From positions 186,001 to 250,000 of the forward strand of contig JAWKXU010000005.1 of NCBI GenBank assembly GCA_041396845.1: a stretch of DNA of 64,000 nt, written 5' to 3'. The DNA comes from JAWKXU01 sp020446465. GTDB lineage: Bacteria; Pseudomonadota; Alphaproteobacteria; Sphingomonadales; Sphingomonadaceae. The notes below the pieces were generated by a model that searched no databases, was not told the origin of the DNA, and worked only from the letters and a program-made list of their open reading frames with translations. Positions 33,666 through 50,865 of this stretch are shown one piece after another; within the stretch, counting starts at the first letter, position 1; each line of letters opens with the position of its first letter. The translations under genes and the position numbers were made by a program.

Positions 33666-33960
33666 GCCTTACTCCTTCACTGTCCGCCGCATGGATAAAC
33701 CATGCAGTGGCACTATGGCCGCCGGGAAGCGATGCCCCCCGCACGACCGGCTGCGTTGTCCATGCCGCGCACAGGTGCGCTGCACAGGCGAGTCCGTCGA
33801 CCAAGGGAAGGAGGTGCGCCATAAACTGACGCGTTGGAGGAAGCCGGAATGGCCACCGCCAGAGAAACTCTTTTCCCCGTCTAGGCTGGAAATTAAGAAG
33901 ACACGGATTGCCTTCACCAACTGTCTCGGACGGATGACTGCCTAAAGCAATCAGGCCGCG
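33666..33960 (-). promoter_or_regulatory. Probable L10 leader of rplJL
   Basis: About 290 bases of unoccupied sequence precede rplJ, with paired GC-rich segments (CCCGGCGGCC region and its partners near 33700-33760) and the ribosome site GAAGGAG. Position and length match the L10-L12 autoregulatory leader of other bacteria. The fold was not computed. Confidence 0.4.
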
Positions 33961-34305
33961 CCATTGGCGAAGTGCGCGCAATAAGTCAACCAGAAGCGTG
34001 CGTGATGAGTGCTCTTTGTGGTTCACAGGCGTTTGACAGAGCCTGCCATCGCACTTATATCGCGCGCATCACCTGCCTGTTTCGGGATAGGCGGCCCAGC
34101 GCGGGGGCATGCCAAGGTATTGAAACAGCAGGTATTCCATAGACGCGACCCAGGCTGTGAGCAACGGTCCCCGGTAAGGGGATTCGTGTGTCTTGCGGCC
34201 TATTGGTGTTTCGGTCTGCTGGAATGGCATTCTCGCGAAGGCATATGAATCTCGTCCGGGCCGTGCTGGTCTGGCGAAACTTTGAACGAAGGGCGACACA
34301 CCTCC
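33666..34305. other. 640-bp intergenic region between divergent rplJ and rpoB
   Basis: No protein-coding gene is convincing here; an open frame at 34009-34248 has no supporting features. The left part holds the rplJ leader, the right part the rpoB promoter and 5' region. rplJ is expected to be under L10-leader control. Confidence 0.6.
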
Positions 34306-38481
<4,176 letters not shown>

Positions 38482-38556
38482 TGGCGCGGGGTTTCGCCCC
38501 CGCCCAGCCCGCCCCTGTCTCGCTGTTGCGATTTCACCCGTAAGGGAATGTGAAAA

Positions 38557-42849
<4,293 letters not shown>

Positions 42850-42877
42850 GTCCCGCACTTCTTTGCAGACATTCAGG

Positions 42878-42912
42878 AAACCCCGTCGGAGCATGGCTTC
42901 GGCGGGGTTTTT
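42878..42912 (+). terminator. Terminator after rpoC
   Basis: AAACCCCG (42878-42885) pairs with CGGGGTTT (42903-42910), with a run of Ts directly following. Confidence 0.9.
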
Positions 42913-42968
42913 CTATCCATCGAATACTTTCATTGCCGATGGCCGTTTCCGACTCTAGATCGGTTGCC

Positions 42969-44624
42969 ATGACAGACACACTCTCGATCACGCTGGCCCA
43001 GCTCAACCAGACAGTTGGCGACATTGGCGGCAACGCGAAACAGATGCTGGAGGTGCGCAATCGCGCGCGTGACAGCGACCTGGTCGTGTTCCCCGAAATG
43101 CAGTTGATTGGCTATCCGGCGGAAGACCTGATTCTGAAGCCCGCCCTGATCCAGCGCGCGCAGGCCCAGATGGACGAACTGGCAAAGGCCACTGCCGATG
43201 GTGGCCCGGCCATGCTGGTGGGCAGCGTGTTCGTTCGGGACGGCGCGCTCCACAACGGGGTGGCGCTGCTCGATGGCGGGATGGTCACAGCGACCCGTTT
43301 CAAGCATGAACTGCCCAACTACGGCACGTTTGACGAAATGCGGCTGTTCACGCCTGGCCCCCTGCCAGAGCCGGTGCTGTTTCGCGGGGCCATGCTCGGC
43401 CTGCCAATCTGCGAGGATATCTGGCACCCGGATGTTTGCCGCCACTTGCGCGATCTGGGCGCGGGCATGTTCATTTGCGTCAACGGTAGCCCCTATGAAA
43501 TCGAAAAGGACGTGCTGCGTATCGAAGGCGTGGCCAAGCGTCGGGCTGCCGATACGGGCCTGCCGCTTGCCTACCTCAATCGCGTGGGCGGGCAGGATGA
43601 ACTGGTGTTCGACGGGGCCAGTTTTGTCGTCAACGGCGATGGCAAACTGGCGGTGCAGATGCCCGATTGGGACGAATGCGAAGTCGAAACGAAGTGGACC
43701 CGCACTGCAAAGGGCTGGAATTGCGACCATGGTGAGATCGCCGAATTGGCGGATCACCCGGAAGATATCTATTGCGCGATGACAGTGGCACTGCGCGATT
43801 ATGTCAATTCCAATGGATTCCCCGGTGTGGTGCTGGGCATGTCGGGCGGGATCGACAGCGCCGCCTGTGCGGCGATTGCCGCTGATGCACTGGGGCCGGA
43901 ACGGGTCTGGGCGGTCATGCTGCCCAGCCGCTTTACCAGTCAGGAAAGCCTCGACGACGCGAAGGAATGCACCGATCTTATCGGCTGCCGTCACGAAACG
44001 ATTCCCATTCAACCAGCGGTTGACGGGTTCGACAAGATGCTGGCGGATGACTTTGCCGATACCGACGTCGACATTACCGAGGAAAATATCCAATCGCGCA
44101 TCAGGGGCGTCACGCTGATGGCGCTATCTAACAAGTTCGGGCCGATGCTGATGACGACCGGCAACAAGAGCGAGATGAGCGTCGGCTATGCCACGATCTA
44201 TGGCGACATGGCGGGTGGCTACAATCCGTTGAAAGACGCCTACAAGATGACGGTGTTCCGCATTTGTGAATGGCGCAACAAGCACAAACCGAAGATGGGG
44301 CTGGGGCCGGATGGCCCGGTGATCCCGGCCAACATTCTCGTCAAGCCGCCGAGCGCGGAATTGCGCCCTGATCAGCGGGACGACGATTCGCTCCCCCCAT
44401 ACCCCGTGCTCGACGAGATATTGCTGGGGCTGGTGGACCATGAAAAAAGCGTCGATCAGGTCGTTTCCGAAGGACATGATCGCGAGACTGTGACCCGGAT
44501 CGAACGATTGCTCCATCTGGCGGAATACAAACGACGGCAGGCGCCGCCGGGTGTGAAACTTGGTTCGCGCAATTTCGGGCGGGACCGGCGTTATCCCATC
44601 ACGCACAAGTTTCGCAGCGGGTAA
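42969..44624 (+). CDS. nadE: Glutamine-dependent NAD(+) synthetase
   Basis: Two-domain enzyme of 551 residues converting nicotinic acid adenine dinucleotide to NAD using glutamine. The N-terminal nitrilase-like glutaminase (about 1-260) has Glu (VVFPEMQLIGY), Lys (FKHELPNYGTFDE) and Cys (LPICEDIW). The C-terminal synthetase has the PP-loop GMSGGIDSAAC and TGNKSEMSVGY. ATG 42969 replaces an in-frame upstream codon without a ribosome site. It is monocistronic after rpoC's terminator. Confidence 0.95.
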   Translation: MTDTLSITLAQLNQTVGDIGGNAKQMLEVRNRARDSDLVVFPEMQLIGYPAEDLILKPALIQRAQAQMDELAKATADGGPAMLVGSVFVRDGALHNGVALLDGGMVTATRFKHELPNYGTFDEMRLFTPGPLPEPVLFRGAMLGLPICEDIWHPDVCRHLRDLGAGMFICVNGSPYEIEKDVLRIEGVAKRRAADTGLPLAYLNRVGGQDELVFDGASFVVNGDGKLAVQMPDWDECEVETKWTRTAKGWNCDHGEIAELADHPEDIYCAMTVALRDYVNSNGFPGVVLGMSGGIDSAACAAIAADALGPERVWAVMLPSRFTSQESLDDAKECTDLIGCRHETIPIQPAVDGFDKMLADDFADTDVDITEENIQSRIRGVTLMALSNKFGPMLMTTGNKSEMSVGYATIYGDMAGGYNPLKDAYKMTVFRICEWRNKHKPKMGLGPDGPVIPANILVKPPSAELRPDQRDDDSLPPYPVLDEILLGLVDHEKSVDQVVSEGHDRETVTRIERLLHLAEYKRRQAPPGVKLGSRNFGRDRRYPITHKFRSG

Positions 44625-44663
44625 CGCGCAGCCCGGATGGGGGCTGAGTTGCCAGATATATAT

Positions 44664-44723
44664 TGCGAATCATTCGCATTGACATTGTGCGATTGACGGG
44701 CCAAAGTTGCGATCTATTCGCAA
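44664..44723 (+). promoter_or_regulatory. Two Fur-like palindromes around a promoter
   Basis: TGCGAATCATTCGCA (44664-44678) is a perfect palindrome resembling Fur boxes. TTGCGA-TCTAT-TCGCAA (44707-44723) is a second inverted repeat with the same arms. TTGACA (44679-44684) directly abuts the first box and may be a -35. Both lie in front of the gene at 44739. Regulator identity is inferred from sequence only. Confidence 0.6.
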
Positions 44724-44738
44724 CAAGGATTTCCACTC

Positions 44739-45194
44739 GTGTCCAGGCAAAACCCCGTTCCTGCAACTGCCCTGCCTTTTGATCCATTCGCGGCAGTGCG
44801 CGAGCTTCCCGCTGTGCGTAGCCTTCATGGCGCGCCGCTTCACTTTGTGATGAGCTTGCGGTTCTGTGCGCTTTGCCGTGCTGCGCGACGCGATCCGCTG
44901 GCTGACCTTGCCATTCATTTCGGTAATGTTGAGGCGGCGGGCGCTGTTGTCGCACTGGCCGACGGGGTGGCGCGCATGTGGCCGGACAGCTTCGAGGTTT
45001 GCCGCCCCTGCTGCCCCCGCCTGACTGCGGACGAATCCACTCTCGCGCAAATGGCGCATTACGCGCTGGCCGGTAATCGCGGGGCCTTTTCGGCCTTGCT
45101 GGATGGTTTTGTCAGGGCAAGACGACATGATGCGCTTTATGACCTCAGCACCAATACTGTTGTTGCCTTGCAAGGTGTGATGCCCAACCACTAG
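44739..45194 (+). CDS. Conserved hypothetical protein with Cys motifs (possibly DUF6628)
   Basis: A 151-residue protein. The best conserved parts are the pair LRFCALCRAARRDPLADL (about 40-57) and EVCRPCCPRLTADES, which give CxxC/CxxCC-like motifs that could hold zinc or iron. I believe it belongs to a sphingomonad-restricted DUF family (DUF6628) but am not sure. The GTG start at 44739 is supported by AGGA nine bases ahead. Two Fur-like palindromes upstream suggest an iron-responsive gene. No partner is adjacent. Confidence 0.65.
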   Translation: MSRQNPVPATALPFDPFAAVRELPAVRSLHGAPLHFVMSLRFCALCRAARRDPLADLAIHFGNVEAAGAVVALADGVARMWPDSFEVCRPCCPRLTADESTLAQMAHYALAGNRGAFSALLDGFVRARRHDALYDLSTNTVVALQGVMPNH

Positions 45195-45227
45195 CACGAA
45201 GGCATTGCATCGCTATAAGCGCGGGTC

Positions 45228-46589
45228 ATGACAGTCACTACCCGCTTTGCCCCTTCGCCCACCGGTCGCCTTCACGTTGGCAATATCCGCACCGCGCTCC
45301 ACAACTGGCTGCTGGCTCGTAAGGCCGGTGGTCGCTTCGTACTCCGGATTGACGATACTGATGCTGAGCGTAGCCGGGAAGAATATGTCGAAGCGATTCG
45401 TGCGGACCTCGCCTGGCTGGGGCTGACGCCTGACATCGAATATCGCCAGTCAGAACGGTTTGCGCTTTATGATGGGGCGTTTGAAATGCTGCGCGCGGCA
45501 GGTCGGGTCTATCCCGCCTATGAGACAGCGCAGGAACTGGACCTCAAGCGAAAGATACAATTGGGGCGCGGGCTGCCTCCCATTTATGATCGCGCCGCGC
45601 TGGACCTCAGCGATGCAGATCGCGCTGCGAAAGAGGCTGCAGGCATTGCCCCCCACTGGCGTTTCAAGCTGGATCACGATGCGCCAATCACCTGGGATGA
45701 TGGCATCCGTGGGTCGCAGAAGTTTGACCCCGCCCAGTTGTCTGACCCGGTCATTCGCAGGGCGGACGGGTCATGGCTTTATATGTTGCCGAGCGCGGTT
45801 GACGATATTGCGATGGGTGTCACGAATGTCCTGCGCGGGGAGGACCACGTTTCCAATACTGCTGTGCAAATTCAGATGTTTACCGCACTTTATGCTGCAC
45901 AAGGAAAGGTGCAGCATTTGCCGCGTTTCGCGCATGAGGCGCTGCTGGTTGGTGCCGAAGGAAAGCTCTCCAAAAGACTTGGTTCATTGGGTTGTGATGC
46001 CTTTCGCGATCAGGGGCTGGAGTCGCTTGCGATTACTGCGCTCCTCGCCCGGATCGGCACCTCGCAGCCGGTCGTTGCGGTGAGCGACAAGGAAGAACTG
46101 GTGGAGGGGTTCGACCTTTCCACGTTCGGGCGTGCGCCAGCCCGGTTCGATGAGGCGGAACTGCACCGGCTCAACGCGCAGATTGTCCACCAGATGCCTT
46201 TCGATGCCGTGCGCGGCCTTGTGCCGGATGGCTTTACAGAGGATGCATGGCTGACAATCCGCCCCAATCTGGAAAAGGCGAGCGAACTGGTCGAATGGTG
46301 GCAGGTAGTCACCGGCCCCGTAGCGCAGCCTGCTTTTGATGATGAGACGCGCGCCTATCTGGCAGAGGCCGCGCAGGTGGTGGCGGGCGGCAAGATTTTT
46401 GCCGGGGATGATCCCTGGCATGCGCTCACCCATACGCTGAAAGAGGCAACCGGACGCAAGGGCAAGGCGTTGTTCCTGCCGCTGCGTCAGGCACTGACCG
46501 GTATGGACCACGGCCCCGATATGAAGCAGCTTTTGCCGCTGATAGGCGAAGAAGCCGCCCGGCGCCGGCTGGAACGGGCGCAAGGCTAA
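45228..46589 (+). CDS. gltX: Glutamyl-tRNA synthetase
   Basis: Class I synthetase of 453 residues. The HIGH-like signature is SPTGRLHVGNIRTAL (about 9-23) and the KMSKS counterpart is GKLSKRLGS. The short form and the lack of a Cys-rich zinc site match the second-type GluRS of alphaproteobacteria, some of which charge tRNA-Gln that is then amidated by GatCAB. Which tRNA it prefers cannot be seen here. Start ATG 45228, 33 bp after the upstream gene. Confidence 0.93.
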   Translation: MTVTTRFAPSPTGRLHVGNIRTALHNWLLARKAGGRFVLRIDDTDAERSREEYVEAIRADLAWLGLTPDIEYRQSERFALYDGAFEMLRAAGRVYPAYETAQELDLKRKIQLGRGLPPIYDRAALDLSDADRAAKEAAGIAPHWRFKLDHDAPITWDDGIRGSQKFDPAQLSDPVIRRADGSWLYMLPSAVDDIAMGVTNVLRGEDHVSNTAVQIQMFTALYAAQGKVQHLPRFAHEALLVGAEGKLSKRLGSLGCDAFRDQGLESLAITALLARIGTSQPVVAVSDKEELVEGFDLSTFGRAPARFDEAELHRLNAQIVHQMPFDAVRGLVPDGFTEDAWLTIRPNLEKASELVEWWQVVTGPVAQPAFDDETRAYLAEAAQVVAGGKIFAGDDPWHALTHTLKEATGRKGKALFLPLRQALTGMDHGPDMKQLLPLIGEEAARRRLERAQG

Positions 46590-46628
46590 TGTAGCGCGAA
46601 CGCCGGGTCAGCCGTTTGCGATATACGC

Positions 46629-48077
46629 CTATTTCTTCTTCAGCTCATCCCCGCTGAGCGTAACGACATGCAGCAGGTTGGTTGAACCGGGCGTACCAAA
46701 TGGCACACCGGCCAGCGCGATCAGCTTTGACCCGGCCTTGCCGAAGCCATGACGCAGCGCCATGCGTTTGCCCTTGGCAATCATTTCTTCAAAACTGCCG
46801 ATGTCACGGGTGGCAACGGCATGGGCGCCCCACAACAGCGCCAGCCGCCGCGCGGTGTTGAGCGATGGCGTCAGCACCAGCATGGGCACGCTGGGGCGTT
46901 CGCGGGCCACGCGCCGCGCCGTGCTGCCCGATCCGGTGAACACGGTAATGGCGCTGATTGGCACGGTATCGGCAATGGTCATGCAGGCATGGCTCAGCGC
47001 GTCGGCAGTGGTCGGATCCGGCGGGGTGTCAAGGAAACGCACCCGCGCCTTGTAACCTTCATCATGTTCCACTTGCCGGGCGATTCGGTGCATGATGGTC
47101 ACTGCTTCTTCCGGCCAGTCCCCGGCGGCTGTTTCGGCTGACAGCATGACGGCATCGGCCCCGTCATAAACGGCATTGGCAACGTCAGAAACTTCGGCGC
47201 GGGTCGGCGTTGGCGCTGAAATCATCGATTCGAGCATTTGCGTCGCCACGATGACCGGCTTGCCCAGCGTGCGTGCGGCATTGACGATCCGCTTTTGCAG
47301 TGGCGGCACGTCTTCGGGGTGCAGTTCGACCCCCAGATCGCCACGGGCAACCATGACACCGTCAGCCAGTTCCATGATTTCGGCAAGGCGATTGACCGCG
47401 CCCGGTTTTTCGATCTTGGCACACAGCGCGCCATAGCCCCCCATCAGGCGGCGGGCTTCGGCCAGATCTTCGGGCCGCTGCACGAATGACAGGCCGATCC
47501 AGTCGGCACCGTGCTCAATCGCAAAGGCGAGGTCGCGCCGGTCCTTGTCTGTCAGCGCGGGGATGGGGATTTCGGCATCGGGCACGTTCACGCCCTTGCG
47601 ATCAGATATGACGCCACCGACTTCGGCAGAACAGAGAATTGCATCGGTCCCGGCGCGGATGACCTTCAGCCGGATTTTGCCATCGTCAACCAGCAGGCGC
47701 TGGCCTTTTTCCAGAATGCCGAACAGTTCCGGGTGCGGCAGGCAGACGCGGGTTTCGTCCCCCGGTTCGGGGTTGGTATCGAATGTGAAGTGGCTGGAAT
47801 GACGGACAACCGCCTTGCCACCCTTGAACGTGCCAACGCGTAGCTTTGGCCCTTGCAGGTCGGCCAGAATGGCAATTGGGCGGGCAAACTCCTTTTCCAT
47901 CTCGCGAATCGCGGCAATGGTCGTGGCGTGATCTTCATGCGCGCCATGGCTCATGTTGACGCGAAAGGCGTCAGCCCCGGCCCGCAGCAGCTTCCGCAAC
48001 ATGGCCGGATCGCGGCTGGCCGGGCCGACAGTAGCGAGGATCTTGACCTTGCGATCGCGCGGTTCGAGCCTAGACAC
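46629..48077 (-). CDS. pyk: Pyruvate kinase
   Basis: 482-residue glycolytic enzyme transferring phosphate from phosphoenolpyruvate to ADP. It begins MSRLEPRDRKVKILATVGPAS, has the substrate sites FRVNMSHG and GPKLRVG, the metal/active-site segment LCAKIEKPGAVNR, MVARGDLGVEL, and TQMLESMI. The C-terminal domain has GSGSTARRVARERP. Convergent with gltX. The DUF1244 gene starts divergently within about 75 bp. Confidence 0.95.
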   Translation of the reverse strand: MSRLEPRDRKVKILATVGPASRDPAMLRKLLRAGADAFRVNMSHGAHEDHATTIAAIREMEKEFARPIAILADLQGPKLRVGTFKGGKAVVRHSSHFTFDTNPEPGDETRVCLPHPELFGILEKGQRLLVDDGKIRLKVIRAGTDAILCSAEVGGVISDRKGVNVPDAEIPIPALTDKDRRDLAFAIEHGADWIGLSFVQRPEDLAEARRLMGGYGALCAKIEKPGAVNRLAEIMELADGVMVARGDLGVELHPEDVPPLQKRIVNAARTLGKPVIVATQMLESMISAPTPTRAEVSDVANAVYDGADAVMLSAETAAGDWPEEAVTIMHRIARQVEHDEGYKARVRFLDTPPDPTTADALSHACMTIADTVPISAITVFTGSGSTARRVARERPSVPMLVLTPSLNTARRLALLWGAHAVATRDIGSFEEMIAKGKRMALRHGFGKAGSKLIALAGVPFGTPGSTNLLHVVTLSGDELKKK

Positions 48078-48151
48078 GATAAAACTGATGCTCCCTGATG
48101 AAATCTGCCTGACCTATGTCAGAATGGAGCGACGAAACAAGGACCAAGGCC

Positions 48152-48463
48152 ATGACTGATACGCACGATCCACTCGATACCCTGCCCGACGATGTGGCTG
48201 CTGCCGCTTTCCGGCTGCTGGTCAAACATTTGCGCCATCGCCACGATGCCCAGAATATCGACCTGATGGGCCTTGCCGGGTTTTGCCGCAATTGCCTGGC
48301 CGACTGGATCAACGATGCCGGCGCCGGGCTGGACAAGGCCGCAGCGCGGGCCGTGATCCACGGAATGCCGATGGATGAATGGAAAGCGAAGCACCAGACA
48401 GAGGCAACGCCTGAACAACTCGCGCGCATGGAGGCAAGCCTCAAGAAGAATCGCGTGGATTAA
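48152..48463 (+). CDS. DUF1244 family protein
   Basis: 103-residue protein of unknown function. The family hallmark LMGLAGFCRNCLADWINDAG (residues about 38-57), with CRNC, is present, and then VIHGMPMDEWKAKHQ. ATG 48152 is chosen because AAGGA lies about 8 bases before it; an ATG at 48116 is possible. It heads a run of small genes with gapR and a ybjQ-like gene. Confidence 0.85.
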   Translation: MTDTHDPLDTLPDDVAAAAFRLLVKHLRHRHDAQNIDLMGLAGFCRNCLADWINDAGAGLDKAAARAVIHGMPMDEWKAKHQTEATPEQLARMEASLKKNRVD

Positions 48464-48546
48464 TGCGCTTGTGGCTTCACCCGGCGGCCTTGCATCGCTA
48501 ACCGGGCGGCTGACCGATTCATCCCAATTTACCGGAGAGCAAACCC

Positions 48547-48789
48547 ATGGCTGATGCCGAACCCACCGATGACCGCCTGCGCCTGCTGATTGAGCGGGTC
48601 GAACGGCTGGAAGAGGAAAAGAAAGGCATCGCTGACGATATTCGCGATGTCTATGCAGAAGCCAAGGCCGTTGGTTACGATGCCAAGATCATGCGCCAGA
48701 TCGTCCGTCTGAGGAAGATGAAGCCGGATGACCGACGCGAGATGGAAGTGATTCTCGACACATACAAGGCTGCACTGGGCATCGGATAA
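48547..48789 (+). CDS. gapR: DUF2312 family DNA-binding protein (GapR-like)
   Basis: 80-residue, mostly helical protein with heptad-like spacing (LRLLIERVERLEEEKKGIADDI). It belongs to the DUF2312/UPF0335 family; GapR of Caulobacter is a nucleoid-associated member that binds overtwisted AT-rich DNA ahead of forks and RNA polymerase. The conserved C-terminal stretch IMRQIVRLRKMKPDDRREME is intact. Together with CtrA in this window it supports an alphaproteobacterial cell-cycle setting. Confidence 0.85.
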   Translation: MADAEPTDDRLRLLIERVERLEEEKKGIADDIRDVYAEAKAVGYDAKIMRQIVRLRKMKPDDRREMEVILDTYKAALGIG

Positions 48790-48823
48790 CGCCCCGCCGT
48801 CGCTGACAGGAGGCCCTTCATAG

Positions 48824-49183
48824 ATGACAAGCCCGTGGCAAGGTTCCGGCGACAGGCCGGACGATATGATCGTCACCACCACTGCCGTCCTCGAAGGGCG
48901 GCCTGTCCGGCACTATCTGGGGATCGTCACAGGCGAAGTGATTGTGGGGGCCAACCTGTTCCGCGATCTGTTTGCGTCGATTACCGACATCGTTGGCGGG
49001 CGTTCGGGCAAGTATGAACAAGTGCTCGCCCGTGCGCGCAAGGAAGCGATCAGCGAAATGAAGCAGGAAGCCTTGGCGCTGGGCGGCAACGCTGTCATCG
49101 GTGTTGACATCGACTACGAAGTGCTGGGGTCAAACGGGTCGATGCTGATGGTCAGTTGTTCGGGAACGGCTGTCGTTCTTTGA
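48824..49183 (+). CDS. YbjQ/UPF0145 family protein
   Basis: 119 residues of the YbjQ (UPF0145, formerly putative heavy-metal-binding) family. The core is IVTTTAVLEGRPV, GIVTGEVIVGANLFRDLFAS, DIVGGRSGKYEQVLARARKEAI and ALGGNAVIGVDIDYEVL. A strong ribosome site (AGGAGG) supports the ATG at 48824, giving a 14-residue lead before the fold. Function is unknown; these proteins assemble as pentamers. Confidence 0.87.
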   Translation: MTSPWQGSGDRPDDMIVTTTAVLEGRPVRHYLGIVTGEVIVGANLFRDLFASITDIVGGRSGKYEQVLARARKEAISEMKQEALALGGNAVIGVDIDYEVLGSNGSMLMVSCSGTAVVL

Positions 49184-49268
49184 ACCCATGCGCCTGCGGT
49201 TGCTCTTACCGCCTTGCCCGGTGTAAGGGCGCGCATCATTTCCATAACCGTAGAGATATAGGCGAGCC

Positions 49269-50015
49269 ATGGCAGGCCATTCCAAGTTCAAGAACATCAT
49301 GCACCGCAAGGGCGCGCAGGACAAAAAGCGCTCGGCAATGTTTTCCAAGCTGTCCCGCGAAATTACTGTTGCGGCCAAGATGGGCACGCCCGACGTGGAC
49401 ATGAACCCGCGCCTGCGCCTCGCGGTCAACAACGCCAAGGCGCAGTCCATGCCCAAGGACAATATCCAGCGCGCGATTGACAAGGCGTCGGCCAACGAAG
49501 GCGATGATTACGAAGAAATCCGCTACGAAGGCTATGGTCCCGGCGGCGTTGCACTCATCGTTGAGGCGTTGACGGACAACCGCAACCGCACTGCCACGGC
49601 TGTTCGCACGGCCTTTTCCAAGAACGGCGGCAACCTTGGCGCATCCGGCGCGGTGAGCCACGGGTTTGAACGCAAGGGTCTGATCGAATACCCGGCCAGC
49701 GTGGGGGACGAGGAAAAAGTCCTCGAAGCGGCGATCGAGGCGGGTGCGGACGATGTTGAAAGTTCAGACGACGGACACACCATCTGGACCGAGATGGAAG
49801 CCCTGCACGAAGTAGCCGGCGCTCTGGAAAAGGCGCTGGGCGAGGCTGAAAGTGTGAAACTCGCCTGGAAGCCCAATATCACCGTCGACATGAACGAGAA
49901 GGACGCGGGAACCCTGCTGAAGCTCGTCGATGCGCTGGACGATGATGACGACGTTCAGACCGTGTGGGGCAATTACGAAATTGCTGACGAGATCATGGAA
50001 AAACTGGACGTTTGA
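49269..50015 (+). CDS. YebC/PmpR family regulatory protein
   Basis: 248 residues. It begins MAGHSKFKNIMHRKGAQDKKR and has the conserved NPRLRLAVNNAKAQSMPKDNI and YEGYGPGGVALIVE. Family members act as transcriptional regulators and, as recently described for some, help ribosomes on difficult proline-rich or other stalling sequences. The ruvC start lies about 15 bases beyond its stop, so the two are probably co-transcribed, a common arrangement. Confidence 0.93.
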   Translation: MAGHSKFKNIMHRKGAQDKKRSAMFSKLSREITVAAKMGTPDVDMNPRLRLAVNNAKAQSMPKDNIQRAIDKASANEGDDYEEIRYEGYGPGGVALIVEALTDNRNRTATAVRTAFSKNGGNLGASGAVSHGFERKGLIEYPASVGDEEKVLEAAIEAGADDVESSDDGHTIWTEMEALHEVAGALEKALGEAESVKLAWKPNITVDMNEKDAGTLLKLVDALDDDDDVQTVWGNYEIADEIMEKLDV

Positions 50016-50031
50016 CAAGGTTTCGCCTGCC

Positions 50032-50502
50032 GTGCTGATTCTCGGCCTTGACCCTTCGCTCAGTTGCACCGGCTGGGGCGTTGTCAGGGCCGAAGGTGCG
50101 CGGCTCAGCCACATTGCCAATGGTGATGTGAAGACGAATGCGAACGCGCCGCTGCCAGAACGGTTGCTCCATCTCCATGACGCTATCTTTGCAGTGATCG
50201 GGCAGTATCAGCCAGATCGCGTGGCGGTGGAAGAGATTTTCGTCAACAAGAACCCGCAATCGACATTGAAACTCGCCCAGGCCCGCGGGGCTGTGTTGGC
50301 GGCTTGTGCGCGCGGTTCAGTGCCGGTTGCAGAACATGCCGCGCGGCTGGTGAAGAAGGCCGTTGTCGGCACGGGGGCTGCGGAAAAAAAGCAGGTGCAG
50401 GCCATGCTGAAAGTGCTGTTGCCCGGCGCGGTGATTGCTGGTGCGGATGCGGCCGATGCGCTGGCCGTGGCGATTGCCAGCGCGCACCTTGGCATCAGTT
50501 GA
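50032..50502 (+). CDS. ruvC: Holliday junction endonuclease RuvC
   Basis: Resolves Holliday junctions with RuvAB. The 156-residue protein starts from GTG 50032 (VLILGLDPSLSCTGWG), with AAGG ahead. Active-site acids: Asp7 (GLDPS), Glu (VEEIF, near 65), and DAADALAVA near the C-terminus (two Asp). Longer in-frame starts would overlap yebC. It is downstream of yebC; ruvA and ruvB are not adjacent here. Confidence 0.92.
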   Translation: MLILGLDPSLSCTGWGVVRAEGARLSHIANGDVKTNANAPLPERLLHLHDAIFAVIGQYQPDRVAVEEIFVNKNPQSTLKLAQARGAVLAACARGSVPVAEHAARLVKKAVVGTGAAEKKQVQAMLKVLLPGAVIAGADAADALAVAIASAHLGIS

Positions 50503-50517
50503 AAGGACGCACAGAAC

Positions 50518-50865
50518 GTGGCTGTTGAACTTTATGGCATTCCCAATTGCGACACGGTGAAAAAGGCAAGGCTGTGGCTGGACTCTGCCGGGGTTGATTA
50601 CACCTTCCATGATTACAAGAAGGAAGGGGCCGATCCTGCCTTGCTGGGCCAATGGGCTGACGCTGCGGGGTGGGAAGTGCTGCTCAACCGGCGCGGCACA
50701 ACCTTTCGCAAGCTGGACGAGGCCGACAGGCAAGCGATCAACGCGGCAAAGGCGATTGCCCTGATGTCTCAACACCCCAGCATGATAAAGCGCCCCGTGG
50801 TGGTTTACGAAGGCGGGGTTCTGGTTGGGTTCGACCCGGAGAAATGGGTTTCTGCGTTAACCTGA
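50518..50865 (+). CDS. ArsC/Spx-like thioredoxin-fold protein (YffB type)
   Basis: 115-residue glutaredoxin-like protein. The motif IPNCDTVKKARLWL has a single catalytic Cys (C11) typical of the YffB/ArsC-like family; the central HDYKKEG and WEVLLNRRGTTFRKL segments match. These enzymes may reduce arsenate or bind glutathione, but arsenate activity cannot be inferred from sequence. GTG start. Its stop touches the ubiG stop with no gap (convergent). Confidence 0.8.
   Translation: MAVELYGIPNCDTVKKARLWLDSAGVDYTFHDYKKEGADPALLGQWADAAGWEVLLNRRGTTFRKLDEADRQAINAAKAIALMSQHPSMIKRPVVVYEGGVLVGFDPEKWVSALT

Noticed and set aside
34009..34248. Short open frame between rplJ and rpoB (79 codons)
   Set aside because: No ribosome site, no family, and overlaps the rpoB regulatory region.
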